This document shows, piece by piece, positions 19,141-29,431 of a stretch of 64,000 nucleotides of DNA. Source of the stretch: Yoonia sp. (GTDB lineage: Bacteria > Pseudomonadota > Alphaproteobacteria > Rhodobacterales > Rhodobacteraceae); contig NZ_JAFMHJ010000003.1 of the NCBI RefSeq assembly GCF_017854565.1, forward strand, positions 98,286-162,285, read 5' to 3'. Within the stretch, counting starts at the first letter, position 1. The number at the start of each line of letters is the position of its first letter. The notes beneath the pieces were generated by a model. The model made no database searches, was not told the DNA's origin, and saw nothing but the letters and a program-made list of their open reading frames with translations. The position numbers were made by a program, and so were the translations under genes.

Positions 19141-20457
19141 TTATCGCGGGATCAGGCGAACAGGCAGCCCGCCTTTTGGGGATGGGATGGGCATGCGTTT
19201 CCACACAACTGGGGTTCCTTGTGCCAGCTCCACGCGAAAACGGCGCAAAAGCAGCGCCATGAACACTTTGACCTGCATCGTGGCAAAGTGCAGGCCGATG
19301 CACTTGTGCGCGCCACCACCGAACGGCGCCCAGGCATAGCGGTGGCTTTGGTCCTCGGCGCGGTTGGGCGAAAAGCGGTCGGGGTCAAAGCTGTCGGGGT
19401 CGGTCCAGTGTACTGACGACATCATCACCATCCCTGCCATGGCGGTGACCCATGTGCCGCCCGGCACATCAACGCCGTTAAAAGTGAAATCGCGCGTGGC
19501 GCGGCGCGGGATGAACGGCACCGGGGGCAATAGCCGCAACGCCTCGCGCAAGACCCTGTCGGTGACGTCCATCGCAGCAAGAGCGGCGTCATCCAGTGGG
19601 GCATCGCCCAGCGCGTCTACCTCGGCGATCATGCGATCCTGCCATTCGGGAAAGGTGGCCATCGCCCAGATCATCTTGGTCAGGGTGGCCGCTGTGGTGT
19701 CATGCGCTGCCATCAGCAAAAAGTTGAAGTGGTCGATGATTTCGTCATCGCTCCAGCAGTTGCCATCATCATCGCGGGCCAGACACATTTGGCTGAAAAA
19801 ATCGTCACCACCGGCCGCGCGGCGTTCTGGGATCAATGCGCGGAACGTGTCGCGCAGATACGCGCGCGCCTTGACCCCACGACGGATTTTCGTAAACGGC
19901 AACGCCGCCCGAACCACCCCCATCGACGCCGCGACCTCATCAATAAACGCTTGGTTCAACTTGGGCACCCGTGGATCATCGACGGGCAGACCCATGAACA
20001 CAGCGGCCCCCATTTGCAGGGTCATCGTCTTGATTTCAGGGAAAAAAGCAAAGGGTTCATGCGCGGGCCACCGGGCAATCAACGGGTCCAGCGCTGCGGC
20101 CATTCGCGTGCGGTACAGGTCCAGCACCGGTTTGCGAAACGCTGCCTGCATGATGCGGCGATGCGCGCGGTGATCACCAAAGTCGCGCAACATCAGGCCG
20201 CCACCGAACAGCACATCCAGCATTTCCCAGCCACCCGCGCTGGAAAACAGATTGTCGGTATCGCCAAGGATGAATTCGAGCGCATCGGCGCCGCCAAGGG
20301 ACACGCGCCACTTGCCCAACAGCTTGATCTTGTAGACCGGACCAAAGGCCGCCGCTGATCGCCGGTGCAGGCCGTAGCTGTCGTTGAGCACATCCAGCGT
20401 GTGCCCGACGATTGGTTTTGCAGGCAGGGCGGGGATATGCGCGAGCGGTGATGGCAT
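19141..20457 (-). CDS. Cytochrome P450
   Basis: 438 residues of a class I bacterial P450. It shows the I-helix AAHDTTAATL motif (oxygen activation), the K-helix ExxR in REALRLLPP, and the haem loop FGGGAHKCIG with the cysteine ligand. ATG 20457 is chosen because AAGGAGG lies 6-12 bases upstream; the ATG at 20493 lacks such a site. No ferredoxin or reductase gene is adjacent; trxB upstream is unrelated in function. The substrate is unknown, though the CYP120/CYP51-like spacing suggests a lipophilic compound. Confidence 0.93.
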   Translation of the reverse strand: MPSPLAHIPALPAKPIVGHTLDVLNDSYGLHRRSAAAFGPVYKIKLLGKWRVSLGGADALEFILGDTDNLFSSAGGWEMLDVLFGGGLMLRDFGDHRAHRRIMQAAFRKPVLDLYRTRMAAALDPLIARWPAHEPFAFFPEIKTMTLQMGAAVFMGLPVDDPRVPKLNQAFIDEVAASMGVVRAALPFTKIRRGVKARAYLRDTFRALIPERRAAGGDDFFSQMCLARDDDGNCWSDDEIIDHFNFLLMAAHDTTAATLTKMIWAMATFPEWQDRMIAEVDALGDAPLDDAALAAMDVTDRVLREALRLLPPVPFIPRRATRDFTFNGVDVPGGTWVTAMAGMVMMSSVHWTDPDSFDPDRFSPNRAEDQSHRYAWAPFGGGAHKCIGLHFATMQVKVFMALLLRRFRVELAQGTPVVWKRMPIPSPKGGLPVRLIPR

Positions 20458-20542
20458 GGTTGCCTCCTTGGCGGGTTTGGGGGGCGCTGCCACAGGTTGA
20501 GCAGGCCAGAGGACGCCGCCGCCCCCAAGGCATTTCCCGCGT

Positions 20543-21487
20543 TTAATCTTCCTGACCGGCCAGAAACTTTTCCGCGTCCAGTGCTGCCATGCAGCCCATT
20601 CCGGCGCTGGTCACGGCCTGCCGATAGACGTGATCGGTCAAATCGCCCGCCGCAAAAACGCCGGGAATGGCGGTGTGGGTCGTGCCGGGGGCAACTTTGA
20701 CATAGCCGCCGTTGTGGGTTTCGAGCTGATCCTTAACCAGTTCAGACGCTGGCGCGTGGCCGATGGCAATGAACACGCCTTTGGCCGGAATGTCGGTGAT
20801 TTCGCCGGTCTTGACGTGCTTCACCTTGATGCCTTCGACGCCCAGCGGGCTGTCGGTGCCATAGATTTCCTCAAGCTGGTGAAACCAGAGCGTTTCGATC
20901 TTGGGGTTCTTAAGCAACCGATCTTGCAGGATTTTTTCCGCCCGAAGTTCATCACGGCGATGGATCAGCGTGACCTTGGAGGCGAAGTTTGTCAAAAACA
21001 GCGCCTCTTCTACGGCCGTATTGCCGCCGCCCACGACGACGATTTCCTGACCACGGTAAAAGAACCCGTCGCAGGTTGCACAGGCGGATACGCCGAAGCC
21101 TTTGAACTTTTCCTCGGTGGGCAGGCCAAGCCATTTGGCGCGCGCGCCGGTACACAAGATCACGGCGTCTGCGGTATAGACCGTGCCGCTGTCCGATTGG
21201 GCCGTGAACGGGCGCTGGGACAGATCAAGGGATGTGATGATGTCGCCGACGATATCGCAGCCCATGGCGCGGGCGTGGGCCTCCATCCGGATCATCAGGT
21301 CGGGACCTTGCACTTCCGTGTCGCCGGGCCAGTTTTCGACCTCGGTTGTGGTGGTCAGCTGGCCGCCGGGTTCGATGCCTTGCACAAGCACGGGCTCCAG
21401 CATAGCACGCGCCGCATAAACACCGGCTGTGTAGCCAGCGGGGCCGGAGCCGATGATCAGAACTTTGGTATGGCGGGTCGCGGACAT
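20543..21487 (-). CDS. trxB: Thioredoxin-disulfide reductase
   Basis: 314 residues. It has the FAD motif KVLIIGSGPAGYTAG, the redox pair in SACATCDGFF (about residues 135-144), the NADPH motif VVVGGGNTAVEEALFLT, and the C-terminal FAAGDLTDHVYRQAVT. It reduces thioredoxin with NADPH in the cytoplasm. ATG 21487 is preferred, preceded by GAGG; ATG 21499 would add four residues. It is divergent from the Lrp-type regulator at 21652. Confidence 0.95.
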   Translation of the reverse strand: MSATRHTKVLIIGSGPAGYTAGVYAARAMLEPVLVQGIEPGGQLTTTTEVENWPGDTEVQGPDLMIRMEAHARAMGCDIVGDIITSLDLSQRPFTAQSDSGTVYTADAVILCTGARAKWLGLPTEEKFKGFGVSACATCDGFFYRGQEIVVVGGGNTAVEEALFLTNFASKVTLIHRRDELRAEKILQDRLLKNPKIETLWFHQLEEIYGTDSPLGVEGIKVKHVKTGEITDIPAKGVFIAIGHAPASELVKDQLETHNGGYVKVAPGTTHTAIPGVFAAGDLTDHVYRQAVTSAGMGCMAALDAEKFLAGQED

Positions 21488-21651
21488 GTCAGGCCTCATT
21501 CACTGGTGTCCTGCTGATATAGCGGTGGTGGCGCTGGGTTGAAAGGCCGGGAAACGCTGTTTAACTTTGTACTTTTGTTGCCGAGACGTGAAATATTATT
21601 GCGCACGACACCGCAGTCACGTACTATTTGAAAAACTTATTGGAGTTGGGA

Positions 21652-22152
21652 ATGGCCGGACCGAAACTTGATGACATCGACCGTATGATTCTTGCGGAAT
21701 TGCAGGCCGATGGGCGGATGACCAATGTGGAACTGGCCAAGCGCGTCGGCATTTCCGCGCCCCCCTGTCTGCGCCGCGTGCGCACCTTGGAAGAGCAGGG
21801 ATTTATTGAAGGATATCATGCAGTTGTCAACGCCCGTTCGCTAGGGTTCGAGGTGCAGGTGTTTGCCATGGTCGGCCTTGTCAGCCAAGCCGAAGCCGAC
21901 CTGACGGCGTTTGAGAAGAAGTGCCTGGGCTGGCCGCTGGTCCGCGAGTGTCACATGTTGAATGGCGAGGTGGATTTCATCCTGAAATGCGTGGCGCCTG
22001 ATTTGCGCACATTTCAGCGGTTCTTGACCGAGGAACTGACGAGTGCGCCGAATGTCGCCAGCGTGAAGACATCGCTGGTTATTCGCGGTGCCAAGGATGA
22101 TCCCGGCGTGCCGTTTGACGTGCTTGAGGCGCGGCTGGCGCTGGAGGCGTAG
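21652..22152 (+). CDS. Lrp/AsnC-family transcriptional regulator
   Basis: 166 residues. The N-terminal helix-turn-helix includes LDDIDRMILAELQADGR and LAKRVGISAPPCLRRVRTLE; the C-terminal RAM/ligand domain follows. The start at ATG 21652 has GGAG 6 bases upstream. A target cannot be read from context, although trxB is divergent. It differs from the second Lrp-type protein at 30753 in having about 14 more residues at its C-terminus. Confidence 0.92.
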   Translation: MAGPKLDDIDRMILAELQADGRMTNVELAKRVGISAPPCLRRVRTLEEQGFIEGYHAVVNARSLGFEVQVFAMVGLVSQAEADLTAFEKKCLGWPLVRECHMLNGEVDFILKCVAPDLRTFQRFLTEELTSAPNVASVKTSLVIRGAKDDPGVPFDVLEARLALEA

Positions 22153-22247
22153 GCAACGCGCGGTGAGGTCTGGCCACAGATTTCGGACCGGCCCCCCGCG
22201 AATTGCCATTAACGGTGGGTTTTGCTGCGAAATTCACGGGACAGATG

Positions 22248-22263
22248 GCGTGCAGACCCCGTA
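22248..22263 (-). repeat. Dispersed intergenic motif, copy 2
   Basis: The reverse complement of these 16 bases is identical to 330-345 (TACGGGGTCTGCACGC). A GTAC-rich tail (GTACAGACGGCGTATGTACACGG, 22261-22283 region) follows. It lies in the 309-bp gap between the lrp gene and ccoP, which otherwise holds only the terminator at 22378-22404. Confidence 0.45.
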
Positions 22264-22377
22264 CAGACGGCGTATGTACACGGTGGGCCGATCCGGCCCG
22301 CTAACGCGGCGTGCGGTGGATATCTTAACACGGTGTTCAGGATTTGGGCAGGCGGGGCAAAGCGCGCCATAAGACGG

Positions 22378-22404
22378 AAAAAGGCGCCCGACGATGCGGG
22401 CGCC
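22378..22404 (-). terminator. Rho-independent terminator of ccoNOQP
   Basis: On the minus strand GGCGCCCG-N6-CGGGCGCC is a perfect 8-bp stem followed by TTTTT. It lies 58 bp downstream of the ccoP stop. Confidence 0.85.
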
Positions 22405-22461
22405 CTTCCCTTCACTTTGGTCGGACCCATGCGCGAACAGGTCGGTCCGACCGCGTGATCC

Positions 22462-23331
22462 CTATTCGCCGCCACCAAGCTGGTGAACGTAGGCGGCCAC
22501 CGCCTGCACCTCGGCGTCGGTCAGCCGTTCGCCCCATGGCGGCATCACACCAAACCGGGCGTAGCGCACAGTCTGTTCCAGCGTCGCGGCGTCCCCGCCG
22601 TAAAGCCAGATCGCGTCGGTCAGATCGGGCGCACCAAGATCGCGGTTGCCCATCGCGTCGTCACCGTGGCAGGCGGCGCAATTATCCATGAAAACGCTGG
22701 CCCCTTCGGCGGCAAGGGCCGCGTCGTGGTCCTGGTTCGAGAGGGCGCGCACATGTTGGACGACCGCGTCTATTTCTGCGTTGCTGAGAATCTCATCAAA
22801 GGCCGTCATCTGGGAATAACGGGCGTCGAAATCCTCTTCGTTGCGGATGCCGTGGCGGATCGTGTAGCTGATGTTTTCGAAATCACCGCCCCACAGCCAG
22901 TCGTCATCCAACAGGTTGGGATAGCCTTTGGCCCCCGCCGCCCCCGACCCGTGGCATTGCGAGCAGTTGTTGCGGAAAACGGCCCCGCCGGCAGAGGTGG
23001 CAAAGCGCATCAGCTCTTCGTTCTGGGACAGTGTGGTCAGATCAGCCGCCGCCAGTTGCGCCGAGATTTCGGCGTTCGCGGCTTCGAACTTGGCGATGTC
23101 AGCTGCGACTTCGCCACGGGTGGAATAGCCCAGAACGCCCGCGGACGCCTTGGAGATCATCGGCCATGCAGGATACATGATCGAATAGCCAACAGCCCAG
23201 ATGATGCACAGATACAATGTGTACAACCACCAACGCGGCAGCGGGTTGTTCAGTTCCTTGATGCCGTCCCAGCTGTGACCGGTCGTGTCGGTGCCGGTGA
23301 CTTCATCAATGTCTTTTTTACCGCCGCTCAT
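22462..23331 (-). CDS. ccoP: cbb3-type cytochrome c oxidase subunit III, dihaem CcoP
   Basis: 289 residues: a soluble N-terminus, a membrane helix region around WWLYTLYLCIIWAVGYSIMYP, and two periplasmic cytochrome c domains with CSQCHG (about residue 126) and CAACHG (about residue 218). MPPWGERLTDAEVQ contains the methionine ligand of the second haem. CcoP passes electrons from soluble cytochrome c to CcoO. It overlaps ccoQ by ATGA and is the last gene of the FNR-controlled ccoNOQP operon. Confidence 0.96.
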   Translation of the reverse strand: MSGGKKDIDEVTGTDTTGHSWDGIKELNNPLPRWWLYTLYLCIIWAVGYSIMYPAWPMISKASAGVLGYSTRGEVAADIAKFEAANAEISAQLAAADLTTLSQNEELMRFATSAGGAVFRNNCSQCHGSGAAGAKGYPNLLDDDWLWGGDFENISYTIRHGIRNEEDFDARYSQMTAFDEILSNAEIDAVVQHVRALSNQDHDAALAAEGASVFMDNCAACHGDDAMGNRDLGAPDLTDAIWLYGGDAATLEQTVRYARFGVMPPWGERLTDAEVQAVAAYVHQLGGGE

Positions 23332-23546
23332 AATTGCTGCTCCTTGAGTTTGGCGCAGGCGCAGTCGGGACAGTTTTTGGTGCAGGCCGGCTTGTCTTCG
23401 TTGCGAAAGGGGATGTTGGCGGTATCGGCGTGGGTTTTCCGGCTACCGGGGCGGAAGGCCCACCCGATGACGCCAAGAAAGAACAGCGCCATGGCCAACA
23501 GCACCCAGCTGTCGGCAATTTCGCGCATGAGGGAATAGGTGTCCAT
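23328..23546 (-). CDS. ccoQ: cbb3 oxidase subunit IV CcoQ with cysteine-rich tail
   Basis: 72 residues. The membrane helix DSWVLLAMALFFLGVIGWAF is followed by RPGSRKTHADTANIPF, as in other CcoQ proteins. The C-terminus is unusual: KPACTKNCPDCACAKLK holds four cysteines as C-x3-C-x2-C-x-C, which could bind a metal or form disulfides. CcoQ normally stabilises the oxidase and has no such motif. It overlaps ccoP by 4 bases; ccoO ends 11 bases upstream. Confidence 0.9.
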   Translation of the reverse strand: MDTYSLMREIADSWVLLAMALFFLGVIGWAFRPGSRKTHADTANIPFRNEDKPACTKNCPDCACAKLKEQQL

Positions 23547-23557
23547 CTGGTGTCTCC

Positions 23558-24310
23558 TTAGCGGCTGGCGTCTGGGGTGAAGGTCGAGAAGTCGACCATC
23601 GTGCCCAGCACTTGCAAATAGGCGATGAGCGCGTCCATTTCCGACACCCCCGGCGCCCCGTCGAAATTGCGGATCTGCGCGCCGGGGTAACGTGCGAGCA
23701 GCGCATCGTAGTCATCGCTGTCGGGGTCAACCTGCGTGCGCACGTCCGCCGCCGCGACGGCGATCATTTCGTCGGTATAGGGCACCCCGACAAAGCGGTG
23801 GGTTGCGACCAGATCGGCGACATATTCGGCGTTCACGAAGCTTTCTGTCAGGTAGGCATAGCCCGGCATGATCGATTCCGGCACCACCGAGCGCGGCGCG
23901 CTGAGGTGATCAAGGTGCCATGCATCCGAGTATTTGCCCCCGACCCGCGCCACGTCAGGCCCGGTCCGTTTGGAGCCCCACTGGAACGGGTGGTCATACA
24001 TCGATTCCGCCGCCAGCGAATAATGCCCGTAGCGTTCGACTTCGTCACGCATGGGGCGGATCATCTGGCTGTGGCAGACATAGCAACCTTCGCGGATGTA
24101 AATGTCGCGCCCCGCCAGTTCGAGTGGGCTGTAGGGGCGCACGCCTTCGACCTTTTCGATCGTGTTTTCAAGGTAGAAAAGCGGTGCGATTTCCACAATC
24201 CCGCCAATCGTCACCACCCCGAAAGAGCAAAGAAACAGCAAGGTCGGGCTGCGTTCCAGGATCGCATGGCGGGCCAGGAAACCTTTGGGTTTTTGTGTTG
24301 TGTCGGTCAT
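23558..24310 (-). CDS. ccoO: cbb3-type cytochrome c oxidase subunit II, monohaem CcoO
   Basis: 250 residues. An N-terminal anchor helix around [20 protein letters not shown] is followed by a periplasmic cytochrome c domain with haem motif CYVCHSQ (about residue 77) and [13 protein letters not shown] downstream. It carries electrons from CcoP to the catalytic subunit CcoN. It lies 12 bases downstream of ccoN and 11 bases upstream of ccoQ. Confidence 0.95.
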   Translation of the reverse strand: MTDTTQKPKGFLARHAILERSPTLLFLCSFGVVTIGGIVEIAPLFYLENTIEKVEGVRPYSPLELAGRDIYIREGCYVCHSQMIRPMRDEVERYGHYSLAAESMYDHPFQWGSKRTGPDVARVGGKYSDAWHLDHLSAPRSVVPESIMPGYAYLTESFVNAEYVADLVATHRFVGVPYTDEMIAVAAADVRTQVDPDSDDYDALLARYPGAQIRNFDGAPGVSEMDALIAYLQVLGTMVDFSTFTPDASR

Positions 24311-24322
24311 TTTTCCTGATCC

Positions 24323-25918
<1,596 letters not shown>

Positions 25919-25937
25919 GAAGTATCCCCTTCTTGTG

Positions 25938-25976
25938 CCGGCCCAAAACAACGGGCCGGTGGCATCTTGTGATGCC
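25938..25976 (-). other. Two hairpins in the ccoN leader
   Basis: CCGGCCC-N8-GGGCCGG (25938-25959) and GGCATC-TTGT-GATGCC (25961-25976) lie between the FNR box and the ccoN ribosome binding site. They may affect leader stability or translation; no function is established. Confidence 0.35.
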
Positions 25977-26004
25977 GTTTTGATCACATTCACGCGATGG
26001 GTCC

Positions 26005-26018
26005 TTGATGTGGATCAA
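26005..26018. promoter_or_regulatory. FNR/FnrL box between ccoN and usp
   Basis: TTGATGTGGATCAA is a perfect TTGAT-N4-ATCAA site. It lies 87 bp from the ccoN start (minus strand) and 101 bp from the universal stress protein start (plus strand), so it may serve both. It matches the box at 451 in all ten conserved positions. Confidence 0.88.
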
Positions 26019-26118
26019 GACACCGTGCCGCAACTTTCGGCATCTTTCCCCCAAGGAGCGGTTTTGCGCGAACGACTGCACCCCAACGAGGTAAACCTAT
26101 GAGGGGAAGGCCGGAGCG

Positions 26119-26952
26119 ATGACGTACAAGATTATTGCCACCATTCTGACCGATATTGCTGCCGCAACCCAAGGGCTGGACGCGGCGATTGCGCTGGCCG
26201 GTCGGATGGATGCGCATCTGGATATCTATGTGGTGACAATCAGCCACACGGAAACGAATAATTACTACATCGGTGCAGAGGCGCTGATGATGGCCGAACA
26301 GACCCGCTCTGCCATGGCGCAGCGCGAAAAGCTGGACCGCTGGCTGACCGACCGGATGCAGGGCGAGGTGCTGAGCTGGGCGATGCAATCGGCCACGGTA
26401 CAGGGTCCGGCCCTGACCGGGTATCTGGCACGCAAGCTGCGGTTTTCCGATCTGGTGGTGCTGCCACGCCCCTATCAGGACAACCCGGAGGCTGAATTGC
26501 TGGTCGAGGCCTGTCTGTTTGCCGCAGAACGCCCGGTGCTGATGATCCCCAAAGGCTGCACGGCACCCGACGCGGGGGGGCATGTGCTGATGGGGTGGAA
26601 CGACGGCGCGGAGGCATTATCGGCCGTGCGTGCCGCCATGCCCCTGCTGCAAGAGGCGCAGACCGCCGACATCTGCATCATCGACCCGCCCGCGCATGGC
26701 GCCGAACGATCCGACCCCGGCGGTGCAATGGCACAATATCTGATGCGGCATGGCGCCAGACCGGACGTGGCCGTAATTGCCAAGACCGGGCCGCATGTGG
26801 GTGAAGTCCTGTTGGAGCGCGCGCGCGATTTGGGGGCGCAGTTGATCGTGTCGGGGGCCTATGGCCATTCGCGCCTGCGCGAGGCGGTCTTTGGCGGGGC
26901 GACCCGCAGCCTGCTGGAAATGGCGGACCGGCCGATCCTGATGTCGCGTTAG
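26119..26952 (+). CDS. Universal stress protein, tandem UspA domains
   Basis: 277 residues containing two UspA-type units. The C-terminal unit has the ATP-binding G-x2-G-x9-G(S/T) type motif in GAYGHSRLREAVFGGATRSLL (about residues 247-267); the N-terminal unit lacks it. Such proteins respond to oxygen or energy stress. Its position, divergent from ccoN around a perfect FNR box, suggests FnrL control. A palindromic terminator follows. Confidence 0.88.
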   Translation: MTYKIIATILTDIAAATQGLDAAIALAGRMDAHLDIYVVTISHTETNNYYIGAEALMMAEQTRSAMAQREKLDRWLTDRMQGEVLSWAMQSATVQGPALTGYLARKLRFSDLVVLPRPYQDNPEAELLVEACLFAAERPVLMIPKGCTAPDAGGHVLMGWNDGAEALSAVRAAMPLLQEAQTADICIIDPPAHGAERSDPGGAMAQYLMRHGARPDVAVIAKTGPHVGEVLLERARDLGAQLIVSGAYGHSRLREAVFGGATRSLLEMADRPILMSR

Positions 26953-27017
26953 GGGCGATGTATCTTGTCGCTTTGGCCCCGTTTTTGGCCGTTGCATTCC
27001 CGGTTCGTCCCGCGTGG

Positions 27018-27041
27018 AAAAGGGGCGCGCGCGCCCCTTTT
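27018..27041. terminator. Bidirectional terminator between usp and mdeB
   Basis: AAAAGGGGCGCG/CGCGCCCCTTTT is a perfect 24-bp palindrome. It gives a GC-rich stem ending in T4 on either strand and lies between the ends of two convergent genes. Confidence 0.85.
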
Positions 27042-27047
27042 CATGAT

Positions 27048-29420
27048 TTAGCTTGCCGCGAAATGGCTGATCTTCTGGCCACGGGTCAGTTCACTGACCG
27101 ACTGGACCAGCGATTGCGCATCAATCCGGAAATGGCTGTACAGATCGGCAATCGTGCCGGTCTGGCCGAAATGTTCGACGCCGTGCGGCACGGTCTGGTG
27201 ACCCTGCACCGCGCCAAGCCATGACAGCGTGGCCGGGTGGCCGTCGATCACTGTCACAATCACGCAATTGCGCGGCAGATCACCCAGCAGGGTTTCGACG
27301 TGCGACCGCGCGCCCGCCACGCCGCCGGACCGCATCCGCTGCGCCGCAGTCCAGCCCGCATTCAGCCGATCCGCCGATGTGACCGCCAGAACGCCGACAC
27401 CACGGCGACCTTCGGCAATCAGGCCCGCCGCTTTGATCGCTTCGGGGGCGACGGCACCCTGATACGCAATCACGATTTCGCACGACGGGCCGGGCTTGCG
27501 CAGCCAATAGGCCCCATCAATCGCGCCTTGGCGAAAATCGTCATCGACACGCTTGCCGGGTTGTTCGATGGGATTGGTGGTCAGGCGCAGATAGACGGAA
27601 CCGCCGGTTTCATCGCGCAGCCATGTGCGTTCGTCCGGGTCGCCTTCGCCATCTTTTTGCAAATAGGCAAAGGCCCATTGCATGATCACGGCCAATTCAT
27701 CGGCAAAGGCGGGTTCAAACGCGGCCAGCCCGTCTTGCGACATGCCGATCAGCGGTGCGGCGATGGATTGATGGGCACCACCTTCGGGGGCCAGCGTGAC
27801 GCCGGACGGGGTGCCCACGATCATAAAGCGCGCGTCCTGATAACAGGCATAGTTCAGCGCATCGAGACCGCGCGACACAAACGGATCGTAGACCGTGCCA
27901 ATCGGGATCAGGCGTTTGCCAAACAGCGCATGCGACAGGCCGGCAGCGGCCAGCAGCAAGAACAGGTTCATTTCGGCGATGCCAAGTTCGATGTGCTGCC
28001 CGTCGGGGGTAAAGTCCCATTTCGCGGTCGAGGGGATGTTTTCGGCCTTGAACGTATCCGCGCGCGGCGTCCGCGCGAACAGTTTGCGCCGGTTGACCCA
28101 TGGCCCAAGGTTCGTCGTGCCGGTTACATCCGGCGAGGTCGTCACGATGCGTTCGGCCAGCAGGCTGTCGCCTTTGGACAGATCATCGAGGATCTTGCCA
28201 AAGGCCATCTGCGTTGAAATTTCACGGTCCGTCGCGATGGATATCGCAGGCACCGCGATGTTGTCATCGTGATACCGGCGCGGGCCATTCGCAAAAAACG
28301 GCGTTTGCATCAGCTTTTCTTCGAAGGCGGCCGGGTCGGCGATGGTCGCGAACTTGTCCCATTCCTGGCCCGCAGGCACCCCCATGAATGTCTGCCATGC
28401 GGCCATCTGGGTCTTGTTCATCAGGCCGCCGTGGTTGTCCTTGTGACCGGCGATGGGTGTTCCCCACCCTTTGATCGTATAGGCCAGAAAGCACACCGGC
28501 CGGTCGTGGTCGATCGCCGCAAAGGTATCGGCCATGGTCTGCACGCAGTTTCCGCCAAGGTTTTCCATCAGCGCGGCAAGGTCATCGTCACTGCGCCGTG
28601 CGATCAGCGCGGTCACGTCACCCTGATCGCCCAAGGCATCCATCAGGCGCGACCGCCAGACCGCGCCGCCCATAAAGGTCAGCGCCGCGTAAAGCTGATT
28701 GGGGCAGTCATCAATCCACTGGCGCAGCTTGTCACCGCCGGGTTCATCGAACGCGGCCCGTTGCAAATGCCCGTATTTGACCCGCACCACATCCCAGCCA
28801 AAGGCGTCAAATATCTTTTCAACGCGCTGAAACAGCCCTTCGTGGACGACCCCGTCAAGCGATTGGCGGTTGTAGTCAATGATCCACCAGCAATTGCGCA
28901 GATCGTTTTTCCACCCCTCCTGGAGGGCCTCGTAGACGTTGCCTTCGTCCAGTTCGGCGTCACCGACCAGCGCAATCATACGGCCCAGTTTACGGTCGCC
29001 GCCCCACGTCTTGGCCTGAATATAGTCCTGCACCAGTGCCGCAAAGGATGTGATCGCCACCCCAAGCCCGACAGAGCCGGTCGAAAAATCGACGTCATCA
29101 ATGTCCTTGGTGCGCGATGGATAGCTTTGCACGCCGCCAAAGCCGCGGAAGTTTTCCATTTTCTCGCGGGTTTGCTGGCCCATCAGGTACTGGATCGCGT
29201 GAAAGATCGGTGAGGCATGAGGTTTGACGGCAACCCGGTCTTCGGGCCGCAATGCCTGGAAATAAAGGGCCGTCATGATCGACACCATCGACGCCGATGA
29301 CGCCTGATGCCCGCCCACCTTGATCCCGTCCGCCTTTGGCCGGATGTGGTTGGCGTTGTGGATCATCCAATGTGACAGCCACAGCAGACGCTGCTCGATT
29401 TTCTTGAGGTCGTTGGACAT
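27048..29420 (-). CDS. 2-oxoacid dehydrogenase E1-like protein (AceE/MdeB-type)
   Basis: 790 residues with the homodimeric pyruvate dehydrogenase E1/transketolase architecture. The thiamine pyrophosphate motif runs from GDAELDEGN (about residue 150) to IDYNRQSLDG; the pyrimidine domain contains HIELGIAEMN near 480. It is shorter than E. coli AceE (about 887 residues). It sits 11 bp downstream of a methionine gamma-lyase gene. In Pseudomonas putida the equivalent mdeB encodes an E1 homologue, so oxidative decarboxylation of 2-oxobutyrate is the likely role. No E2/E3 genes are adjacent. Confidence 0.85.
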   Translation of the reverse strand: MSNDLKKIEQRLLWLSHWMIHNANHIRPKADGIKVGGHQASSASMVSIMTALYFQALRPEDRVAVKPHASPIFHAIQYLMGQQTREKMENFRGFGGVQSYPSRTKDIDDVDFSTGSVGLGVAITSFAALVQDYIQAKTWGGDRKLGRMIALVGDAELDEGNVYEALQEGWKNDLRNCWWIIDYNRQSLDGVVHEGLFQRVEKIFDAFGWDVVRVKYGHLQRAAFDEPGGDKLRQWIDDCPNQLYAALTFMGGAVWRSRLMDALGDQGDVTALIARRSDDDLAALMENLGGNCVQTMADTFAAIDHDRPVCFLAYTIKGWGTPIAGHKDNHGGLMNKTQMAAWQTFMGVPAGQEWDKFATIADPAAFEEKLMQTPFFANGPRRYHDDNIAVPAISIATDREISTQMAFGKILDDLSKGDSLLAERIVTTSPDVTGTTNLGPWVNRRKLFARTPRADTFKAENIPSTAKWDFTPDGQHIELGIAEMNLFLLLAAAGLSHALFGKRLIPIGTVYDPFVSRGLDALNYACYQDARFMIVGTPSGVTLAPEGGAHQSIAAPLIGMSQDGLAAFEPAFADELAVIMQWAFAYLQKDGEGDPDERTWLRDETGGSVYLRLTTNPIEQPGKRVDDDFRQGAIDGAYWLRKPGPSCEIVIAYQGAVAPEAIKAAGLIAEGRRGVGVLAVTSADRLNAGWTAAQRMRSGGVAGARSHVETLLGDLPRNCVIVTVIDGHPATLSWLGAVQGHQTVPHGVEHFGQTGTIADLYSHFRIDAQSLVQSVSELTRGQKISHFAAS

Positions 29421-29431
29421 CGTGGATTACC

